Positions 1 to 9,228 of a stretch of DNA of 64,000 nucleotides are shown piece by piece. This stretch comes from Arthrobacter sp. MYb229 (lineage in GTDB: Bacteria > Actinomycetota > Actinomycetes > Actinomycetales > Micrococcaceae). The notes beneath the pieces are model-generated. The model was not told the DNA's origin, ran no database searches, and worked only from the letters and a program-made list of their open reading frames with translations. The translations under genes were made by a program, and so were the position numbers. Within the stretch, counting starts at the first letter, position 1, and every line of letters begins with the position of its first letter. The stretch spans positions 1-64,000 of the forward strand of contig NZ_PCPS01000008.1 of NCBI RefSeq assembly GCF_002975405.1, read 5' to 3'.

Positions 1-158
1 AGGGCTACCGGCTGACCATTGGCCGGGCAGAAGATCTGCCTGGTCGCGGCCGAGCTGGCCGGGCCAAAGCTGCCGTCGATGAACAGCGTTTCGCCGCTGT
101 GCAAGCGCGGATTCTGGTTGCTTTGAAGGCTCTTGGCTAATTGAGGTTGCAGGTTCAT
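1..158 (-). CDS. betB: Betaine aldehyde dehydrogenase, N-terminal part (cut by window edge)
   Basis: Only the first 52 codons are visible. The start ATG lies at 158 and the reading frame is open to base 1. The residues LFIDGSFGPA followed by a region ending FCPANGQPV match the N-terminal strand pair of aldehyde dehydrogenases (usual form 'iDG.wv.s....v.nPatg'). The gene begins 62 bp after the choline sulfatase stop on the same strand, which fits a step that oxidises betaine aldehyde to glycine betaine after choline release. The family is clear; the exact substrate is inferred from the sulfatase and BCCT neighbours. The catalytic Cys and Glu lie outside the window. Confidence 0.7.
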   Translation of the reverse strand, partial: MNLQPQLAKSLQSNQNPRLHSGETLFIDGSFGPASSAATRQIFCPANGQPVA

Positions 159-220
159 GTGTTCTCCAGAGAAAGTTTCGAAGGTTGTCGGTAGCGGCAG
201 CGCCGGGTGCGGCAGTTGCC

Positions 221-1756
221 CTAGCGCTCGGGGTCAGTGATGGTTCCGTATTTCAGCGCGTTCCAGAAATCGCCGCGCACGTAGCGCTGTTCGGGCTCCG
301 GATTGTAGTCCCAATGGTGCACCTTGCCCTGCTGCAGCGAGTTGGCGACCACCCGGCGGCTTGACTGGCTGGCCAGGATCTTGGACTCCAGCCGGGGCAG
401 GTCGTACCGGGATTCCAACGCGCCGCGCATTGCCGCGACGACCTCGGCATGCTGCGGGTCGGTGGCTGCATTGCGCAGCTCATCGGGGTCGGCCGCCAGA
501 TCGAAGAGCTGCTCCGGGTCTCCCGGGCAGAGCACGAACTTGTAGTTCCCGCGGACGATGGTCAGCTGCGGACGCAAGGTCCCTTCGGCCAGGTATTCGA
601 TGACCACATCGCGGTCCCCGGCTCCGGCTTCGCCGCGCTGCGCGCGGCGCATCGATTCTGTCAAGGAGCTGCCCGGAAGCTGCGCCGCTTCCATGCCGGC
701 CAAGTCCAGGAGCGTCGGCGCGAGATCGAGCAGGGACACCGGCTCGGCGAAGCGGCCGGTGGGCACCAGATGCGCCGGCCCGTGCATGATCAGCGGGACC
801 CGCGAAGACTGCTCATAGGGGGACATCTTGAACCACAACCCCTTTTCGCCCAGCATGTCGCCATGGTCGCTGATCACGATGATCACCGTGTTGTCGTCGA
901 GATCCAGTGCTTGCAGCTGGGCGCGGATGCGCCCGATCTGGTCATCGATGTAGCTCACCGCCGCGTAGTAGGCGCGGCGCGCCCGGCGCACGCCGTCGAG
1001 ATCCGGATAGCGCTGGTCGAAGCCGCTCATCGCGCGCAGGCGATGGCTATGCGGATCCTGGGCGGGGTCGGGAACCTCGGGGTGCGCCGGGTCGGGAATC
1101 TCGCCGTCGGCAAACCGGTCCCAGTGCTCGCGCGGCGGCTCATAGGGATCGTGCGGGTGGATGAAGGAGGTGACCATCAAGAACGGCAGGTCCTCGCCCG
1201 CGGCCTGGTTGGCCCGCACCCGGTCGTTGAGATGGCGCAAGGAACGGAACGTGACCTCATCGTCGAAGTCCTGCTGCACACTTGCCTTGGACACCCCGGC
1301 CTCGAAGACCGCGGCGGCATCGTGGTACCACTGCAAGCGCTGCTCCAGCGGGCGGGTCCAATCCGGGATCATGTCCAGATCCGCCGGGTAGACATCCGTG
1401 GTGAGCCGCTGCTCGAATCCATGCTGCTGGTCCGGGCCGATGAAGTGCATCCGGCCAATGAGGGCCGTGTGGTATCCGGCCCCGCGCAGCCGGTGGGCGA
1501 AGGTGGGAATCGAGGCGGCGAAGTCGTCGCCGTTGTCGAAGCAGCCCAGATCCGAAGGCATCTGTCCGGTCATCATCGAGGCGCGTGACGGGGCGCACAG
1601 CGGGGTGTTACAGTAGGCGCGGTCGAAAACCGCCCCGGATTCGGCCAATGCGTCGATATGCGGCGTCTTGGCTGCCTGATCTCCGTAGGCGCCAAGCGCT
1701 TGGGCGGCCATCTGGTCGGCTTGGATAACAATGATGTTAGGTCGTTTGATTGACAT
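221..1756 (-). CDS. betC: Choline sulfatase
   Basis: A 511-residue sulfatase predicted to hydrolyse choline-O-sulfate to choline and sulfate in the cytoplasm. The start ATG at 1756 gives MSIKRPNIIV; the open frame runs further upstream but across the divergent gene, so that extension is rejected. The active-site motif CAPSR at residues 54-58 carries the cysteine that must become formylglycine; the metal-binding DQ is at 14-15. Stretches such as HFIGPDQQHGFEQRLTTDVY, HPHDPYEPP, SDHGDMLGEKGLWFKM and PEQLFDLAADPDEL, and the C-terminal extension ending in a W-Y pattern, match known BetC proteins closely. It is divergent from its likely activating enzyme and upstream of betaine aldehyde dehydrogenase. 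Confidence 0.93.
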   Translation of the reverse strand: MSIKRPNIIVIQADQMAAQALGAYGDQAAKTPHIDALAESGAVFDRAYCNTPLCAPSRASMMTGQMPSDLGCFDNGDDFAASIPTFAHRLRGAGYHTALIGRMHFIGPDQQHGFEQRLTTDVYPADLDMIPDWTRPLEQRLQWYHDAAAVFEAGVSKASVQQDFDDEVTFRSLRHLNDRVRANQAAGEDLPFLMVTSFIHPHDPYEPPREHWDRFADGEIPDPAHPEVPDPAQDPHSHRLRAMSGFDQRYPDLDGVRRARRAYYAAVSYIDDQIGRIRAQLQALDLDDNTVIIVISDHGDMLGEKGLWFKMSPYEQSSRVPLIMHGPAHLVPTGRFAEPVSLLDLAPTLLDLAGMEAAQLPGSSLTESMRRAQRGEAGAGDRDVVIEYLAEGTLRPQLTIVRGNYKFVLCPGDPEQLFDLAADPDELRNAATDPQHAEVVAAMRGALESRYDLPRLESKILASQSSRRVVANSLQQGKVHHWDYNPEPEQRYVRGDFWNALKYGTITDPER

Positions 1757-1795
1757 CGTTTTTCCTTTCGTAGTAACTGAAATTGGAGCTAGTTG
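1757..1795. promoter_or_regulatory. 39-bp divergent betC/FGE intergenic region
   Basis: Only 39 bp separate the two divergent start codons. It contains the FGE ribosome site GGAG (1785-1788) and, on the other strand, AAAGGAAAAA before betC. There is no room for two separate sigma-70 promoters, so at least one promoter must overlap the opposite gene or the other promoter. Confidence 0.55.
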
Positions 1796-2710
1796 ATGAG
1801 TGCATGCTGTGGAGCCCAGCGATCGGGGAATACCCCTCCTGCGCGGCCGGTGCCGGCTGCGGCCCAGCAGGCAAGCCAGCTGGAGACCCTTGCGGCCCGG
1901 GCTCCGGAACAGCTGCGCCTGCTCGGATTGGCCGGCGGCAGCTTCCTGATGGGCAGCGAGGACGAACTGGCCTACCGGGCAGATGGCGAAGGCCCGGTGC
2001 GTGAAGTCGCCGTGGCGCCCTTCGCCATCGCCGCCACCGCGGTAACCGTCGCGGAATTCGCCGTTTTCGTCTTGGCCACCGGATACCGCAGCGATGCGGA
2101 AGTCCACGGGGATTCCCTGGTCTTCGACGGGAACTTGTCGAACGAAACACGCAGGCTTGCAACGCCCGACGAGCATGCCCCGTGGTGGTACACGGTCGCC
2201 GGGGCCAACTGGCAGCGACCCGAAGGTCCGGACTCGGATGCCCTGAAGCGGGCAAGCCATCCGGTGACCCACGTATCCCTGCGCGATGCCCGAAGCTACG
2301 CGCAGTGGGTCGGCGCCCGGCTGCCCAGCGAGGCGGAGTGGGAATTCGCCGCCCGGGGCGGGCTGGAGCAGCAGCCTTATCCCTGGGGCGCCGAATTCGA
2401 GCCCGGGGGACAGGCCCGGATGAAGACCTTCGCCGGAGAATTCCCGCATGGCCCCACCAGCCCGGTCGGCACCGTGGAGGTGGCCGCATATCCGCCCAAC
2501 GGATTCGGCCTCTACAACATGACCGGCAACGTGTGGGAGTGGACCTCGGGGACCTTCTCCGCTGAGGATCCGCGTCCCGCCGTGCGCGGTGGTTCGCACA
2601 TGTGCCACGCCTCGTATTGCCGGCGATACCGGACCTCGGCACGCACCGCCGTCACCGCCGACACCTCGCTGGCCCATACGGGATTTCGCTTGGCCGCCGA
2701 CGTGAATTGA
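1796..2710 (+). CDS. Formylglycine-generating enzyme (sulfatase activator)
   Basis: A 304-residue FGE-sulfatase family protein. It oxidises the cysteine of a CxPxR sulfatase motif to formylglycine using oxygen and copper. The diagnostic active-site stretch GGSHMCHASYCRRYR holds both catalytic cysteines (C270 and C275), so this is a true FGE rather than a SUMF-like lectin fold. LAGGSFLMGSED, the PSEAEWEFAARGG and NVWEWTSG blocks are typical. ATG at 1796 is preferred because GGAG at 1785-1788 sits 7 bp upstream; a TTG at 1793 is in frame but too close. Two extra cysteines at residues 4-5 are unexplained. It is divergent from betC, its obvious substrate. Confidence 0.93.
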   Translation: MSACCGAQRSGNTPPARPVPAAAQQASQLETLAARAPEQLRLLGLAGGSFLMGSEDELAYRADGEGPVREVAVAPFAIAATAVTVAEFAVFVLATGYRSDAEVHGDSLVFDGNLSNETRRLATPDEHAPWWYTVAGANWQRPEGPDSDALKRASHPVTHVSLRDARSYAQWVGARLPSEAEWEFAARGGLEQQPYPWGAEFEPGGQARMKTFAGEFPHGPTSPVGTVEVAAYPPNGFGLYNMTGNVWEWTSGTFSAEDPRPAVRGGSHMCHASYCRRYRTSARTAVTADTSLAHTGFRLAADVN

Positions 2711-2731
2711 GCTGCGCCGCCGGCAATCGGC

Positions 2732-4708
2732 TCAACGCCGCGGTTCGCCGCCGGGTTTTTCCGGGGAGTCCACCACCGGCTGCAGTGAAATCTCCCCGGT
2801 TTTCGGATCCCAGCCGTCGGCCCACTCGCCCGTGGCGTAGCTGTACCCCACCGGCTGTCCGTTCTCGTCCGTGCGCTGATACCACTCGGTGTATTCCTCG
2901 CTGGTGGAATCCACATCGGCACCGGCTCCTTCGCCGGGCGTCGTGGCGACCACGTGCAGGGCGAAGTCGTCCCCGTAGCGGTCGACACCTTCGAATACCG
3001 CGTTGTTGATCGCATTTTCGGCGTAGTGGTGCCGCAGCGCGAACGGATCGGTCCGCAAATCGCGGAACCAGGCGACGATGATCAGCAGCATGATGAAGGC
3101 AAATGGGACCGCGCTGACGATGACCAGTTGCTGGAGCCCTGCCAAGGCGGAGGAATCACCGAGCAAGAGCATGACGACGGCGATCCCGGACATCACCAGG
3201 CCCCAGAAGACCACGATCCACCGGCTGGGTTCCTGATTGCCCCGGGAGGTCAAGATGCCCATCACCACCGAGGCCGAGTCAGCGGAGGTGATGAAGAAGA
3301 TCGCCAGCACCACGATGGCCACGTACGGCAGCCACTGCAGGTACGGCAGATTCTCGATCATGGTGAAGAACACCTGCGGGGCGGGCATATCGGCGCTGAA
3401 CCCCGGCATTCCCTGCTGGTACATCCAGATCGAGGTGCCGCCCATGATGCCGTAGGCGACAAAGAGCAGCGACGAGGGAATCAGGATCGTGCCCAGCAGG
3501 AACTGCCGGATGGTCCGCCCCCGCGAGATGCGTGCGATGAACGAGCCGACGAATGGCGACCAGGAGATCCACCAGGCCCAGTAGTACACGGTCCAGACGG
3601 ACTGGAACTCCTGGGTTTCTGCGCCCCAGGACAGCGAACGCCCCATCAGCTCGAACATCGAACCGAGATATTCCATCAATGACGAGGGCAGCAGATTGAG
3701 CAGAAACAGCGTGGGGCCAAGGAACAGCACCAGCCCGACGATGCCCACGGTGAGGATGATGTTGATGCTCGACAGATACCGGATGCCCCGCGAAACCCCG
3801 GAAACCGCCGAGATGATGAAGGCAACCGTCAGCAGGAGAATCAGGATGACCAGCATGTTATTGGTCAGTTCACCCGCGCCGGTGACGATGGTGATGCCGG
3901 TGCCGATTTGCATCGCCGCAATGCCAAGGGCCGCCGCGGTGCCAAACAGGGTGGCCACGATCGCGAACACATCGATGAGCTTGCCGGCGAAGCCTTCCGA
4001 ATATCGCTGGCCGAATAAGGTGCGGAAGATGGAGGACATGAGCAGTGCCCGGCCGCGGCGGTACGCCGCGTAGGCGATGGCACCGCCAACCAGCGCGTAC
4101 ATGGCCCAGGCATGGAAGCCCCAGTGGAAGTAGGTCTGCGCCATGGCGCCGTGCATGGCCTCGGTAGTTTCCGCTTGGTGCGTCAACGGCGGAGGGGCAA
4201 TGAAATGCGTCAGCGGCTCGGACGGGCCGAAAAACAGTACTCCGATGCCGATGCCGGCCGCAAAGAGCATCGCGACCCAGGAGAATGTGCTGAATTCCGG
4301 CTTTTCACCGTCCTTGCCGAGGCATATTTTTCCATAGGGAGAGATCGCCAGGCCTATCAGGGAGACCAGGGTGATGATGGCGACGGTATTGAACAGCCAG
4401 CCCAGGTTGAGCGTGGACCAGGAGAACGCGGCGGAAGCTATATTGGCAACGCCGGCCGGATCGAGGATTCCCCACACGACGAATCCAATGGTCAGTGCCC
4501 CGGTGAGGCAGAGGACAAACTTGCTGACCTGGTAGCGACGACGCTGTTCGTCGATTCCGATACCCGGAACAAGCGCCGGGTGGATATTATGCGGATATCC
4601 GGGTCGGCGAAAATCGAGATTGGGCAACCGCCGCCGAGACTTTTTCCGTTTTCGGTCCTGCGCAGTTTCCGCCCCAGGGGTGGGCCGGGTTTCATCGGTT
4701 TTGGACAT
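2732..4708 (-). CDS. BCCT family choline/glycine betaine transporter
   Basis: A 658-residue betaine/choline/carnitine transporter, sodium- or proton-coupled, in the cytoplasmic membrane. The family signature is seen as WTVYYWAWWISWSPFVG followed by FIARISRGRTIRQF, plus about 12 hydrophobic spans between residues ~55 and ~540. The C-terminal ~100 residues are a hydrophilic cytoplasmic tail (DADSTSEEY, EWYQRTDENG, GEWADGWDPK), which in this family can sense osmotic state. The N-terminal ~60 residues are also basic and hydrophilic. ATG at 4708 is chosen; an in-frame ATG at 4786 lacks a ribosome site. It converges on the FGE gene with 21 bp between stops and fits choline uptake for the bet genes. 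Confidence 0.92.
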   Translation of the reverse strand: MSKTDETRPTPGAETAQDRKRKKSRRRLPNLDFRRPGYPHNIHPALVPGIGIDEQRRRYQVSKFVLCLTGALTIGFVVWGILDPAGVANIASAAFSWSTLNLGWLFNTVAIITLVSLIGLAISPYGKICLGKDGEKPEFSTFSWVAMLFAAGIGIGVLFFGPSEPLTHFIAPPPLTHQAETTEAMHGAMAQTYFHWGFHAWAMYALVGGAIAYAAYRRGRALLMSSIFRTLFGQRYSEGFAGKLIDVFAIVATLFGTAAALGIAAMQIGTGITIVTGAGELTNNMLVILILLLTVAFIISAVSGVSRGIRYLSSINIILTVGIVGLVLFLGPTLFLLNLLPSSLMEYLGSMFELMGRSLSWGAETQEFQSVWTVYYWAWWISWSPFVGSFIARISRGRTIRQFLLGTILIPSSLLFVAYGIMGGTSIWMYQQGMPGFSADMPAPQVFFTMIENLPYLQWLPYVAIVVLAIFFITSADSASVVMGILTSRGNQEPSRWIVVFWGLVMSGIAVVMLLLGDSSALAGLQQLVIVSAVPFAFIMLLIIVAWFRDLRTDPFALRHHYAENAINNAVFEGVDRYGDDFALHVVATTPGEGAGADVDSTSEEYTEWYQRTDENGQPVGYSYATGEWADGWDPKTGEISLQPVVDSPEKPGGEPRR

Positions 4709-5287
4709 GGAAATTCTACCTTTGGTGATGCAGGGGCACCCCGGCGGCGTGGGAACAGGCATGGCGGATGAGAGAGCGAACGACATGACTGATCGGCCAA
4801 CGGGGGCGCGGTGCGATTAAGGAGCTGGGATGAGTGAGCCGGCATCGAAGCCATGCTCAAGTGGAACCAAGCCATCGAGGCCTGGTTCTAAAGTGCCTAC
4901 ACGGGTGCCGTGTGGCTACGGCTCGCAGCCCCACCAGCCAATGGCATTGGATTCCCAGGAATCATTCTCGTAGCCTGCGGTTCGCCGAGGAGAGTTTATG
5001 CGAAGCTTCTCAGCTGCATTGATGCTGGACAGATTGCGCGCAACAGAGATCGACCAGTCCGTGGACTGTGTGTGGAAATCGACGTGGCGCATGACACAAG
5101 ACCCTAGACGTGGCGCATCACGGAGTCAAGGAAGCCCGGAAAAATCTTCGTACCAAGAAGCCGCGTCCGGCCCTCGATCGGTTCCTGCGCCAGCGGATGT
5201 TCCGGCGCGGTGCCCGATCGGACGCACTTATCCACAGATTTTTCTGGCGCATCCCGGCAGGCCGCGCATCGGGGCACACTGGTCTGC
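4709..5287. other. 579-bp region without a supported gene
   Basis: No open frame here has a convincing ribosome site or a recognisable family. A short conceptual reading near 4845-4890 (ending IEAMLKWNQAIEAWF and a stop) followed by another at 4905-5090 looks protein-like and could be the remains of a decayed gene, but I cannot name it. Confidence 0.3.
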
Positions 5288-6892
5288 ATGGACACCACCG
5301 ACCTGGATCAGGCCCTCGACGGGTACGGCCAGCTGCTGGAGACGCTGCAACCGGCCGACGCCGAGGCGTGCCGCCGGATCGACGGGGCCGCGCTGCGGGC
5401 GGTCATCGAACAAGAGACCCAGGTGCTCATCGGATTGCGGCGGGCGTTGCAGGACACCGCAGACCCACGCCTGGCCCTGGAACTTCTGGCCGCCGCGAAG
5501 CGGATCCAGGATGAATGCACCCGGATGAGCCTGGTGGCCGCGGATCGGCTGGCCGCCACCAACGCGCACCAGCTGGAAGCCGAAGAGCTCAGCGAACTGC
5601 GCGTCCAGCCCGCCGACACCACCCGCGCCGCACGCCGCGCTTCCGGGCGCTCCTGCTTCAAAGACCCTGCAGAGCTGCTGGCCAGCTGGCTGAAGATCAG
5701 CTACGCCAGGGCCAGGCGGATGATGCTCGACGCCAGCGACCTGATCGGGCGTCGTGATCCCGCAGGGCAACCGGTGCCGCCGCGCTTCCCGCATCTGGGC
5801 CAGCTGCTCGATGATCCGAAGGTCAGCCCCGAGGCGGTCTGCGAGACCAGCAAGAAGATCTCGCGCCGCGAACCGGAAGACACCACCTTTGAAGGCACCC
5901 CGACCGAGCCGACGCTGCTGGACAACTCCGGAATCGCGGTTGAAGAACGTGCGGCACAGATCCTGCACGATGAGCTGACCGAGAAGGAAGCCGAGAAGAA
6001 GATCGGCAGCCTGATCACGATCGCCAGCTCTCATCCCGAGACCTCCACCGCTGCGGCGCTGTGCCGGGGCATGTATCGGCGGCAAACCAGCAACCCACAG
6101 GTCGTTGAATTCGTTTTGCGCGTCGGGTTGCTCGAAGCCGAAATGCTCGACTCGCTGATCGCCCAGGCGAACAACCCGAAAACCCAGGCCGGCCAGCGCG
6201 CACGGCAAAACCCGGGTCATTCCGGGACGGCGCAGGGATCGGACTCCCTGCCCGAACAGCCCCAGCTGCCGGACTTCCTGCCTCCCGAGGCGGCCGGTGC
6301 CCGGTGGGAACCGGAGGCGCCGCAGATGCGGGTGAGCCCACCGGAACGAGCGTTGAATGCGCTCCTGGAACTGCTGGGCACCTCCGGAGAGGACGCCGGG
6401 AGACGCCGCATCGAACCCGAGGTCATCGTCCACATGAAGCTCGATGATCTGCGAAACCTGGCCGGGGCCCACGGGCGAACGGCCCATGGAATGGATCTTC
6501 CGCCGGGGGAGCTGAGAAAGCTCCTATGCGATGCGAAGATCATTCCGGCGGTGTTCGGCGGGCGCGGTGAACTTCTGGACTTCGGCCGAGCTAAGCGGCT
6601 GGTTCCGCCGAGCCTGCGCAAGGCGGTGCTGGCGCGGGACCGTGGATGCCTGGTGCCTGGCTGCACCACGCCTCCGGAACGGGTGGAAATCCACCACATC
6701 AAATCCCACGCCGACGGCGGGGATACGAGCCTGGAAAATTCCGGGCCAGGCTGCGACGCGCACCATACGGCCTATGACCTCGGAATTATCAAGGTCATCT
6801 TCCAGGACGGGCTGCCGTGGGTGATCCTGCCCAAGCACATCGACCCGGAGCAAAAGCCGCGGCGCAATACCTACTGGGGCGAGGACGGCTAG
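5288..6892 (+). CDS. DUF222 protein with C-terminal HNH endonuclease domain (13E12-repeat type)
   Basis: A 534-residue protein of the large actinobacterial DUF222-HNH family. The N-terminal ~350 residues are helical and rich in Ala, Glu and Arg (DUF222). The C-terminal HNH fold is visible as RDRGCLVPGC, then VEIHHIKSHADGG and CDAHHTAYDLG, giving a zinc-binding CxxxxC and the HH/N/H residues. The region ~330-370 is a low-complexity Pro/Gln linker. ATG at 5288 is chosen; an upstream GTG at 5210 adds 26 residues with no family likeness. Members of this family occur in many copies per genome and are linked to mobile introns or nuclease functions; the true role is unknown. Confidence 0.85.
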   Translation: MDTTDLDQALDGYGQLLETLQPADAEACRRIDGAALRAVIEQETQVLIGLRRALQDTADPRLALELLAAAKRIQDECTRMSLVAADRLAATNAHQLEAEELSELRVQPADTTRAARRASGRSCFKDPAELLASWLKISYARARRMMLDASDLIGRRDPAGQPVPPRFPHLGQLLDDPKVSPEAVCETSKKISRREPEDTTFEGTPTEPTLLDNSGIAVEERAAQILHDELTEKEAEKKIGSLITIASSHPETSTAAALCRGMYRRQTSNPQVVEFVLRVGLLEAEMLDSLIAQANNPKTQAGQRARQNPGHSGTAQGSDSLPEQPQLPDFLPPEAAGARWEPEAPQMRVSPPERALNALLELLGTSGEDAGRRRIEPEVIVHMKLDDLRNLAGAHGRTAHGMDLPPGELRKLLCDAKIIPAVFGGRGELLDFGRAKRLVPPSLRKAVLARDRGCLVPGCTTPPERVEIHHIKSHADGGDTSLENSGPGCDAHHTAYDLGIIKVIFQDGLPWVILPKHIDPEQKPRRNTYWGEDG

Positions 6893-7041
6893 CCGGAGTT
6901 CCCTTGCGCCGAACCGCGGCCTGGTCAATACGAGACCGAGCCCCACGAGCCGGCCGGCTGAGGCAAGGCAACGTCCGCCCGCTGCACCCTGATCTATGCG
7001 GAACTGCTACGATGAGGCACCCCAAAGCAAAGGAGCCTCCC

Positions 7042-7623
7042 GTGGGCAAGGTGGTCATGTACGGCTCGGTGTCGGTGGACGGTTTTATCGCGGATGCGAA
7101 CGACCAGCCCGGAGCGCTGTTCGACTGGTTGACCGGCGGCGAAGTCCCGTTGGACGAGAGCGGCGCATTGAAGGTGTCGCAGGCATCCTACGACTACACC
7201 CGGCCATACTGGGACCGGATCGGGGTGACGATCGTCGGCCGCCACGTCTTCGACATGACGGATGGCTGGGACGGGAAGCCGCCGAGCGGGGTCGAGCACA
7301 TGGTCGTCGTGACGCACCGGCCGAAGCCCGAGGGCTGGGATCCCGAGGCGCCTTTTCACTTCGCCGACGGCGTCGCCGCAGCCGTGGCCAAGGCGCAGGA
7401 GCTCGCCGGTGAGCGCATCGTCGAGGTCTCCGCTGGCGATGTTGGCGGCCAGGCGCTGGCCGCGGGCCTGGTCGACGAGGTGCGCATGGACGTCGTTCCC
7501 GTCGTGTTCGGCTCCGGCAAGCGCTACTTCGGGCCGGCCCACGCCCAGCACCCGCTGGAGGATCCCGACGCGGTGATTCAGGGCGACCGGGTGCTCCACC
7601 TGTGCTACCCGGTGCGCCGTTAA
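7042..7623 (+). CDS. Dihydrofolate reductase-like (RibD C-terminal domain) reductase
   Basis: A 193-residue protein with the RibD_C/DHFR fold. VVMYGSVSVDGFIADAND at the N-terminus and DRIGVTIVGRHVFDMTDGWDG, then IVEVSAGDVGGQALAAGLVDEVRM, are typical of the stand-alone 'dihydrofolate reductase family' proteins that bind NADPH. GTG at 7042 is preferred because AAGGAG at 7030-7035 sits 6 bp upstream; an ATG at 7012 would also be in frame but has no ribosome site. The gene stands alone and ends just before a strong hairpin. Substrate unknown. Confidence 0.85.
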   Translation: MGKVVMYGSVSVDGFIADANDQPGALFDWLTGGEVPLDESGALKVSQASYDYTRPYWDRIGVTIVGRHVFDMTDGWDGKPPSGVEHMVVVTHRPKPEGWDPEAPFHFADGVAAAVAKAQELAGERIVEVSAGDVGGQALAAGLVDEVRMDVVPVVFGSGKRYFGPAHAQHPLEDPDAVIQGDRVLHLCYPVRR

Positions 7624-7634
7624 CCGAGCGTGCT

Positions 7635-7730
7635 GCAACGACAAAATCCCGGGGCGCTGGCGAATTCAATCGCTAGCGCCCCGGGATTTGCACGGAGTAG
7701 CGCAGGCAAGCTGCGCCGGCTAGGTGCCTA
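7635..7730. repeat. Dispersed intergenic hairpin repeat, copy 1
   Basis: This ~96-bp stretch is a near copy of 16636-16730. The core is a long hairpin (7644-7689, arms AAATCCCGGGGCGCT and AGCGCCCCGGGATTT, with an inner GCGA/TCGC pair). Its flank CACGnAGTAGCnCAGG and a second small stem (around 7698-7715) are shared with copy 2. It lies between two convergent genes and its right end runs 8 bp into the carboxyltransferase coding region. Confidence 0.75.
7644..7689. terminator. Bidirectional rho-independent terminator
   Basis: A 15-bp perfect outer stem with A-rich 5' and T-rich 3' edges, so it can act in both directions between the convergent reductase and carboxyltransferase genes. Confidence 0.8.
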
Positions 7731-9228
7731 AGGTACCCAGGTTCTGGAACTTCTGCTGCCGGCGCTCCAACCTGTATTCGTCGGGAATCACCCGGGCCAA
7801 GGAAACCTCGGCGGCGATCGCCGCACAGAGCTTCTGCGCGAATTCACGCGGGTGCCCGGCGGCCTCATCGAGCTCGTCGACCACGTGGTCGACCAGCCCG
7901 AAAGCGCACAGCGAGCCGACTCCGATGCGTTGCGCGCGGGCCATCTGCGGGGCCTGCTCGATGCTGCGGTGGATGATGGCGCTCGCGCCTTCCGGCGGCA
8001 GCGGCGAGAGCCACGAATTCTGCGCGGCAATGGTCCGGTCGGCCGGGAGCAGCGCCAGCGCGGCCCCGCCGGTGCCTTGGCCAAGCAGCACCGATACCGA
8101 GGGGGAGCGAAGCCCGATCAGCTCGCTCAGCGACCGGGCGATCTCGCCGGCCAGCCCGCCTTCTTCGGCCTCGGCCGAAAGCTCGGCCCCGGTGGTGTCG
8201 ATGATGGTCACCAGGGCCAGGCCGAGCTCCTGGGCCAATTGCATGCCGCGGCGTGCCTCGCGCAAGGACGCTGGGCCCATGCTGGAGGTGCTCAGGTGGC
8301 GTGGACGCTGCTGGCCAAGTACCACGCATCGCTGGTCGCCGAAGCGCGCCAGCGCGAGAATCAGGCCGGGGTCCTTTTCGCCCTGCCCGGTCCCGTTCAG
8401 CGGCAGTGCGTCATCGGCGGAGGCGAGAACCATGCGGGTATCCGGGCGGCGCGGATTGCGGCTGATCTGCACCGATTCCCACACATCAGGCGTGCTGCCG
8501 GGCACCGTCCGGCCCAGCGGCGCGGGCAACGAAGTGCTCACCTCGGTCGGCTGCAGGATCCGCAACGCCCGCAGCACCAGCTCGGGCAGTTCCTGCGGGG
8601 CGACCACCGCGTCGATCAGCCCCTTGCGGAAGAGGTTCTCGGAGACCTGCACTCCTTCGGGGAACTTTTCCCCAGATAGCGCCTCATAGACGCGGGGTCC
8701 CAAGAAGCCGAGCAGCGCTTCGGGTTCGGCCACGGTGATATGTCCCAGCGAACCCCAGGAAGCCATCACCCCGCCGGTGGTCGGATGGCGCAAATACACC
8801 AAATAGGCCAGACCGGCTTCCTTATGCCGGCGCACCGCATCGGTGATCGCAACCATGCCGAGGAAGGCCAGGGTGCCTTCCTGCATCCGAGTGCCGCCCG
8901 AGGCGGGTCCGGCGAGCAGGGGCAGCCCTTCGCTGGTGGCCCGCGTGATCGCGGCGACGATGCGTTTCACCGCGGCTTGCCCGATGGACCCGGCCAGGAA
9001 TTTGAACTCCGAGACGATCACCGCCACCGGCCGCCCTTGGATCATTCCCTTGCCGGTGAGCACCGATTCATCGGCACCGCTCTTGAGCCGCGCGGCGTCC
9101 AGATCCGCCGCGTAGCTTTCGCTGAGCTCGGGCTGGTGCGGGGTGCTGTCCCAGGATTCAAAGGAGCCTTCGTCCAGCACGATGCCGAGCAGTTCGGCCG
9201 CGCCGAGGCGAGCGGTTTTGGTGTTCAT
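7720..9228 (-). CDS. Fused AccD/AccA-type carboxyltransferase
   Basis: A 502-residue carboxyltransferase with both halves in one chain. The N-terminal half is AccD-like: GPASGGTRMQEGTLAFLGMV, HPTTGGVMASWGSLGH and KFPEGVQVSENLF, but without the AccD zinc finger. The C-terminal half is AccA-like: IIDTTGAELSAEAEEGG and LLGQGTGGAALALLPADR, SPLPPEGASAI. No biotin carboxylase or biotin carrier gene is next to it. ATG at 9228 overlaps the stop of the CoA-transferase gene (ATGA), so the two are translationally coupled. In context it may decarboxylate a malonyl-type CoA ester, as malonate decarboxylase beta/gamma subunits (same fold) do; ordinary acyl-CoA carboxylation is the alternative. Confidence 0.85.
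   Translation of the reverse strand: MNTKTARLGAAELLGIVLDEGSFESWDSTPHQPELSESYAADLDAARLKSGADESVLTGKGMIQGRPVAVIVSEFKFLAGSIGQAAVKRIVAAITRATSEGLPLLAGPASGGTRMQEGTLAFLGMVAITDAVRRHKEAGLAYLVYLRHPTTGGVMASWGSLGHITVAEPEALLGFLGPRVYEALSGEKFPEGVQVSENLFRKGLIDAVVAPQELPELVLRALRILQPTEVSTSLPAPLGRTVPGSTPDVWESVQISRNPRRPDTRMVLASADDALPLNGTGQGEKDPGLILALARFGDQRCVVLGQQRPRHLSTSSMGPASLREARRGMQLAQELGLALVTIIDTTGAELSAEAEEGGLAGEIARSLSELIGLRSPSVSVLLGQGTGGAALALLPADRTIAAQNSWLSPLPPEGASAIIHRSIEQAPQMARAQRIGVGSLCAFGLVDHVVDELDEAAGHPREFAQKLCAAIAAEVSLARVIPDEYRLERRQQKFQNLGTLGT

Noticed and set aside
1757-2677. N-terminal extension of the sulfatase frame
   Set aside because: It is antisense to the FGE gene and has no family likeness; BetC starts at 1756.
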